Origin: Hypericum androsaemum
Taxonomy: Eukaryota; Streptophyta; Magnoliopsida; Malpighiales; Hypericaceae
Length of the DNA stretch: 64,000 nt
Direction: 5' to 3'
NCBI GenBank assembly: GCA_963995505.1
Contig: OZ023185.1
Location: forward strand, 2,232,001-2,296,000
The translations under genes were made by a program, and so were the position numbers. How positions within the stretch are numbered: the first letter of the stretch is position 1; each line of letters starts with the position of its first letter. The notes beneath the pieces are model-generated. The model was given only the letters and a program-made list of their open reading frames with translations. It made no database searches and was not told where the DNA came from. Below, piece by piece: positions 58,983 through 64,000 of this stretch.

Positions 58983-59965
58983 TCAGCAGAGGCCACAATT
59001 CTGGTGGTGGACCAGGATCTCCTCCTTCTGGCGGCGGAGCTCGAGGACCTTCCGGTGGGAGTTGGAGTGCTGTGTGAGGACAAACGTCGGGCTCGAGGCG
59101 GGTCGGTACTCCGGGACCAGCCGGCCGGACTTGAACCGGACCCCGCACGCGTTGCACAGCGTCTTCGGGCCCATTGGCCCCGTCCTCCACTGGGGAGTCT
59201 TCTCCGACGCGCAGTGGGTGCACCTCCTCACCCCTCCTCCCGCTTCCGCCTCCCCGCCGGCGGTCCTGCTTCCCGGAGGGAGCCTGGACCGCTTTGCGTG
59301 GGCCTTGCTCGCCGCCGAAGCGGGGAACGGCGCCGTCTGGGCCGCCGCGTTGGTGGAGCTTAGGGTTTGGTAGTTGACGGTTGCGGACGGGATGTCGGTG
59401 AAGGAGTCGTCCACGAACCGGGATAGCCACTCCAGCTCTGCCACGTCATCGTTCTGCCAGAAAGAAATCGGTAAGTCTCGGTTTGTATAGCCGGAAAAAT
59501 GTTTTACGAGAATGAACAAAATGCTTTCCAATTCTTGAAAGTAAATTTCGGACGGAGATGTAAATTTTGCGCTCAAACAAATTGGGACAATTAAAATAGA
59601 CACTTAATAGAAGCACATTGGATATGTGAATTGACCAATTACGAGAGCACGTGCAAAGCGTCGCTCTAATTCACATCAGAAGAGAGTAGTGAGCTTACGG
59701 GGAGGGAGAGGTGGGGGTTGAAGTCGAGGGAGTTTGGGTAGGCGTGGTAATTATGGTGGAAGTTGGAGACGGAGAGTTGAGGAGGCGGAGGAGGCAGCGG
59801 GAGGGAGTGGTCGATGGAGGAGGAAGAGGAGGAGGTGGAGGAAGATGAGGAGAAGAGGTCTTCGTTGGAGAAATCGAGGAGGTCGTCAATGGGAAAATAG
59901 TCATTGTGAGATGATGGGTTAACGTCCATTTCCAAATCCTTTTTAGGGAAATTGCTTGGGAGCAT
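58983..59965 (-). CDS. GATA4: GATA zinc-finger transcription factor (GATA2/4 type)
   Basis: The two exons are 59965-59699 and 59453-58983, with a 245-bp intron (GTAAGC donor, CAG acceptor, phase 0). The product has 245 residues from the first ATG or 233 from MDVNPSS at 59929, the more likely start by family resemblance. The N-terminus has [15 protein letters not shown], the acidic motif of subfamily A, then Ser and Pro runs. Exon 2 begins [18 protein letters not shown]. The type IV zinc finger is CTHC, 18 residues, CNAC, preceded by RR and followed by [19 protein letters not shown]. The C-terminal [17 protein letters not shown] block is typical. It would bind WGATAR sites in the nucleus. GATA2 and GATA4 promote light-response and cell-elongation programmes. 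It looks intact. Confidence 0.94.
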
Positions 59966-60100
59966 GCAAATGCAGGTTACTGTTACTAACTGGGTAGTGT
60001 GAGTGAGGAGAGAGGGTGGGTGAGAGTGAGGCGAGAGTGTGTGCGAGGAAGAGGACTACTTTAAGAAGAGGGAGACACGTCTCCCTATCTTTTTTTTAAT

Positions 60101-60310
60101 GGGATAATTTCCCTAAGGTCTCCGGTGTTTGAGAAAATCTCTCTTTTAGTCCTTACTGTTTTCAAAAATCTTTCTCGGTTCTCCTAGTATGACATAATGC
60201 CACTTCTTGGCGCATTATGTCAAACTAGGAGGACTGAGAAAGGTTTTTTAAATAGTAAAGACTAAACAAGAGATTTGCTCAAATATCAGAAACCTTAGGA
60301 TAATTATCCC
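60101..60310. mobile_element. 210-bp hairpin MITE upstream of the GATA gene
   Basis: This is an almost complete inverted repeat: GGGATAATTTCCCTAAGGTC at the left is matched by GGGATAATTATCCTAAGGTT on the opposite strand at the right, and pairing continues to a short loop near CACTTCTT (60201-60208). Its arm resembles that of the element at 49243. It has no coding capacity. It starts about 140 bp upstream of the GATA start codon. Confidence 0.85.
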
Positions 60311-60423
60311 TATTATTTATGTATACCAAAATTACAAAGCGCCTCAGATTATGACCGATAGTACAAACCGTTAACTTGGCGCATTAAAAATTCCGTTATA
60401 GTAATTTTCAGTGTGAAAAATCT

Positions 60424-60665
60424 AAGATTTAAGTCAATTGATAGAGTCTCGTCTCTTAAATAGAGTTTGCTCGTGTTTCACTATAAACCTAATCTCTCGT
60501 ATTTAGAGTAAAATATTAGCGAACTCTATTTAAAAGACACGATTGTATCGATTGACTTAAATCTAAAACTGTGTTTCACTATAAACCTAATCTCTCGTAT
60601 TTAGAGTGAAATATTAGCGAACTCTATTTAAAAGACACGACTGTATCAATTGACTTAAATCTAAA
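60424..60665. repeat. Tandem and inverted repeat block
   Basis: A unit of about 97 bp (TTTCACTATAAACCTAATCT ... ATTGACTTAAATCTAAAACT) occurs twice, near 60476 and 60573. The stretch AGATTTAAGTCAATTGATAG at 60422 is the inverse of the unit end. The block could fold into a hairpin and probably derives from a MITE with an internal duplication. Confidence 0.75.
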
Positions 60666-60669
60666 ACTG

Positions 60670-61870
60670 TCTTAATAAATTATCTTACTGCTTGAATCAG
60701 CTCAAATGTTACTCTTCGCCCACCCTTTTTAAAATTTATTCCATCAATAATCTATTGCGATTTTCTTTTTTTATTTCATGATTAATTTACTTTTTCATTA
60801 TGCATTACATAATATTCGTCACGTGGTTGCGTGCTTCTTTCTGATGTGTTGGTTTAACCAGTAATTAATGATGAATTATATATAGGGAGTTCAGTTTTGA
60901 TGGACAATGAAAGAAAAATGGTTCTTGATATTGACTCATCATAACGTATTTACCTAGGAGTTTGCACCGTTGTTTTAGTTTTTTGAAAGGTAAATTCTAC
61001 CCACTAATTATACTTTCATAGAATTTCAACTCTAAATTTTCGTTAAATTATTTATGATTTGTACCGCTAGACCAAATATCATTTGGTAAAATATTAGATC
61101 ATTTTGAAAAAAAAAAACTATTATACATGTAGATCAATTCTCGTGTCATTAAATTGAAGTTATTAAGTTCGAACCTTTGTTATGAACGAAATATATACCG
61201 TTGGACAAAAATTGATTCATATGCTCGACTTTGAATTATAATTCCGGGTTGAAATATAGGAGATAGACAATAACTAAGAAACATAACATCAGGAATGGGA
61301 CAAGAGAGACATGGACGGGTTTCCGAGCAATTAAGGACACATGGCTTCATATGCTCAGCTAGTACTGTGCCAGTATGGGCTTTTTAATAAATTCACCATT
61401 TAATTTCCCTTCTTCGCTTCCCTATCTTTTAATTACCACGATGCATGTCTCAACGCTCCTCGTCCACTTTCATGTCTGCCCGCCCAAACCTGGGAAACCG
61501 ACGAACCAGAGGATCCATTGGAATATCAGTACCCCCAAGGTAAATTGTCCACTGGGTCCCTGTATCGAAAGTTACTGCTAACTGAAATGGAATGAGAACA
61601 TTAATGACTGAGGCCGCGTAATACTGCTATAAAATTCACCTTACTCGTGTTTTTTTCTTAAAGATAAAATTTTAACGGCATTATACTTTCCAGAGATTAA
61701 ACTCTGGATCTTCTTAAATTTAGCAACACTTTCTTTCGTTAGGCTATATTCTCTTTGACTACTCGTGTTTTTATAGTGGTAAAAAATATTTATTACTCTA
61801 ATAATGTTTACAATGAGGTAAATATATGAAAGTGTTGTAATATCTATACCAAACCCAAAATTTAAAATAT
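60670..61870. other. Intergenic AT-rich DNA
   Basis: No gene is recognised. A small ORF at 61375-61581 has no support. Confidence 0.5.
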
Positions 61871-61896
61871 AATGGATAAGTGTACCACATTTATAC

Positions 61897-62853
61897 GGGA
61901 CCTATCGCGTGAGCATGAAGGTGTACGGGATAATTCCTTGGTTTTGGTGGTTTATGAAGCCAACGTTGGGAGTTCCTTTGCTTTAGGCGAGTTGCTTGAT
62001 GATGAGGCACGTATCGAACATCCGAGTTTGCCATATACATATGACTCGTCCTCGCCCGCGATAAGCTTGGGTTTACATGAGAATAGTCCGCCTGCTACTT
62101 GCACTCCGAAATCTCAAGTATCAAGTTCATCTTCGAGTAAGAAAAAGGGGCGCAAGAAAAGTCCGACATCGGCTGATTTATTGGCATCACTATCTCCCGA
62201 GGAATTGGCGAAGGTTGAAGCTCGGAAGGCAGCTTATGTCACCGCGAGAGGTGTTCTACCTTGCCGCTCCTCGAAGTCTAAAGGCTCTAGGGACAAGGGT
62301 TTGAAGATGGGTTTTCTTGACAAGAGAATTTCAATGTTACAGGATTCCCGACCTTCGGTGTTGGAGAGGGCTTCATCATTGCCTTCACCTACGCCCATGC
62401 CTATTCCAGGCCAAGGAGGTTCTGAGGTGGTTACTTTCTCAGATTCTGATGATCTTCCAGCTTCAGTGAGGTTCATGGATTCTGTAGTGAAGATGGCAAA
62501 GGATTCCTGAGCGGATGAGGCGAATTTGAGGATGAATTTGGATGATTTAGACCCGCTGGCAAGGAACACACACTCTCAAGCGCGGCAGAGGTTGGGGATT
62601 ACATACACCGGTGAGGATCTCCGCTGGTCGGAGTATGGGGTGGACTTTTGAGACGTCCCAACTATTTTATACCTTCCTTGACTACCTCACTTGTGGGTTG
62701 CTTGGGTGAGTTACTAGATACGGCAGCGAGCTCTCTTCTGATTGCCCGTTTAGGCCTTGGCTCTATTTTTAGAATTTTTTCTTTTTTTCTCCCCTCTCTC
62801 TCCACCATTCTGTAACTTTTCTTTTATTTTGTAATAAAATTTTATATTTAAAA
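61897..62853 (+). mobile_element. Retroposed sequence with 19-bp target duplication
   Basis: The insert lies between AAGTGTACCACATTTATAC (61878-61896) and AAGTGTACCGCATTTATAC (62854-62872). It ends with an AATAAAA signal at about 62833 and an AT-rich tail, as produced by LINE-type target-primed reverse transcription. Its frame runs from the flank-derived ATG at 61872 to a stop at 62508-62510 and continues in the same frame to 62651. The protein is Ser/Lys-rich, with SLSPEELAKVEARKAAYVTA, then GQGGSEVVTFSDSDDLPASV. I do not recognise it. It may be the 5'-truncated 3' end of a LINE or a processed copy of a host mRNA. Confidence 0.75.
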
Positions 62854-62872
62854 AAGTGTACCGCATTTATAC

Positions 62873-63270
62873 ATTTATAAACCAAGTCTACCACATTTGC
62901 AACTAACAATACGATACTCTAAATATACTATCTCAAACAAAATCTATCTGGTCAAAATTTGTGCACGCTTTAACTTGGCCAACATGTCGTGTGAGTAACA
63001 ACGGGTCATAAAATCAACCCACTATACCATATTAAAATTTTCGTATCCAATCAAATATATATATTAATTTTTTGGTACATACATGTAACAAATTATCTAG
63101 CTGTTCAAAAATAAGATTTTTCTGGTATAAAATTCTAAAACAGTTAATCAAATGGAGACAAGCCCCACTACAAAGTATGTTTCCTTTTGACGCAAAATTT
63201 CCTATTTCATACCACCAATTCATTTTTGGGCCGTGTTATAAGTGTATTCAATTTGTAGGGTATTAGTAGG
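62873..63270. other. Intergenic DNA
   Basis: No gene is recognised. The two small ORFs on opposite strands at 63032-63266 overlap and have no recognisable content. Confidence 0.5.
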
Positions 63271-63274
63271 ATTT

Positions 63275-63415
63275 TATCTATACCCTAGTTTTTTTAGTTG
63301 GACTCATATCCTACCCTTGACCATACAAATTTTTTATTGTTAGATTGAAACCCTATCCTCCTGGAGACCCAGGGTCTACAGGGTCTGCAGGGTCCGACCC
63401 TTTAACGTTCTGCAT
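63275..63415. mobile_element. Possible end of a GGGTCTA-type hAT-like element
   Basis: Repeated CCTATCCTCC, AGGGTCTACAGGGTC and GGTCCGACCC motifs resemble the subterminal motifs of the element at 53541-54457. No inverted partner is seen before the window ends. Confidence 0.35.
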
Positions 63416-63419
63416 TTTG

Positions 63420-64000
63420 AAAATTTTTAATCAAAAATTAATTTTTATATAAAATTTAAATAAATTCAAAATATCTACTACGTTACACATCAACATTCAA
63501 TAGAAAATTAATGAAACGTCAAATTTTATAATTTAGTTTCAATAGTCCAAGGTTTTTCTTTTAGAATTTGAATTACATAAACAATTCAACAAAAGAAAAA
63601 TGTAGCATGTCGGCTTCTAGTGATCCATCATTCACGATATCTTCTAAGTTGGTTGTGGAATAACATAATAAATATGTTAAAGTTAACCGTAAAGTATAAT
63701 CGTAGAAAAAGAATATCTTAGATAATTTCTTTCTTCCTTTCTTCTCCTCCCTCTTGTTTTTTCTTTTTCTTTTTTCGAATTTTAGTCTTATTGCTGCAAA
63801 GCTTGAAGAAATGAAATGGATGATTTGGGATCCGTTGAATGTTGACCATAAAGCGTGAAGGGGATTGGACTACTTATATATAAGTATATAAGACTGGAAG
63901 GCGGCAATTGGACGAAAGTTGGTAAATAAATTCCATGCCTTAAGGAACACTTTTTTGAGCAATTAGCACTTTTTCAATTAATAAAAAAAAACTTTTAACT
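63420..64000. other. Intergenic DNA
   Basis: AT-rich sequence with no recognised gene up to the window edge. Confidence 0.5.

Noticed and set aside
58977..59377. Plus-strand ORFs over the GATA zinc-finger exon
   Set aside because: They are antisense shadows of the GC-rich exon.

Overview
The window is nuclear DNA of a flowering plant, most likely a woody eudicot. It contains intron-bearing plant genes, GT-AG splice sites, Ty1-copia, Mutator-like and hAT-type elements, and an endogenous plant pararetrovirus. I cannot name the species. Much of the first 37 kb is nested or rearranged mobile DNA. The host gene space lies between about 38.5 and 60 kb.

Layout. 1.4-2.7 kb: a TIR element with long inverted arms and two internal 292-bp repeats. 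4.0-14.3 kb: an endogenous Caulimoviridae locus, best matched to the florendovirus layout, lying mainly on the minus strand. It has one nearly full-length decayed copy (movement protein, coat protein, protease, RT, RNase H, second ORF, 35S-like promoter) and one scrambled partial copy. The array sits in a (TA)n tract between 14-bp direct repeats. 14.9-29.6 kb: a 2.7-kb segment (hAT MITE plus the 5' part of a copia element) occurs twice. Between the copies lies a 9-kb Mutator-like fragment with a plus-strand Ulp1-type protease gene and a convergent minus-strand FAR1/SWIM-type transposase gene. Its introns and spacers are filled with 22-bp minisatellites that share a TGATATTGGTTT core. 27.3-35.6 kb: the full-length, dead copia element with 503/504-bp LTRs and the 5-bp target duplication AATAG. 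36.9-37.7 kb: a hAT transposase remnant.

Host genes. A U2/P3-type cyclin (38.5-39.3 kb, minus), a phytochrome-interacting bHLH factor of the UNE10/PIF8 type (41.7-44.7 kb, minus, six exons), a broken SEC61-beta gene (52.3 kb, plus), a broken RHIP1-like gene (53.1-57.3 kb, plus) and a GATA2/GATA4-type transcription factor (59.0-60.0 kb, minus). GATA, SEC61-beta and P3/U2 cyclin genes are also neighbours in Arabidopsis, on chromosomes 2 and 3. The window therefore looks like an ancestral block in which the regulators survive while SEC61-beta and RHIP1 decay, probably because other copies exist.

Mobile DNA has changed the host genes' surroundings. A 2.6-kb Mutator-like element sits about 70 bp upstream of the putative TATA box of the UNE10/PIF8 gene. 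A hairpin MITE lies close upstream of the GATA gene. Two TIR elements, one carrying what looks like a captured gene fragment and one a LINE fragment, split the RHIP1 relic. Near 61.9-62.9 kb, a retroposed sequence has a 19-bp target duplication.
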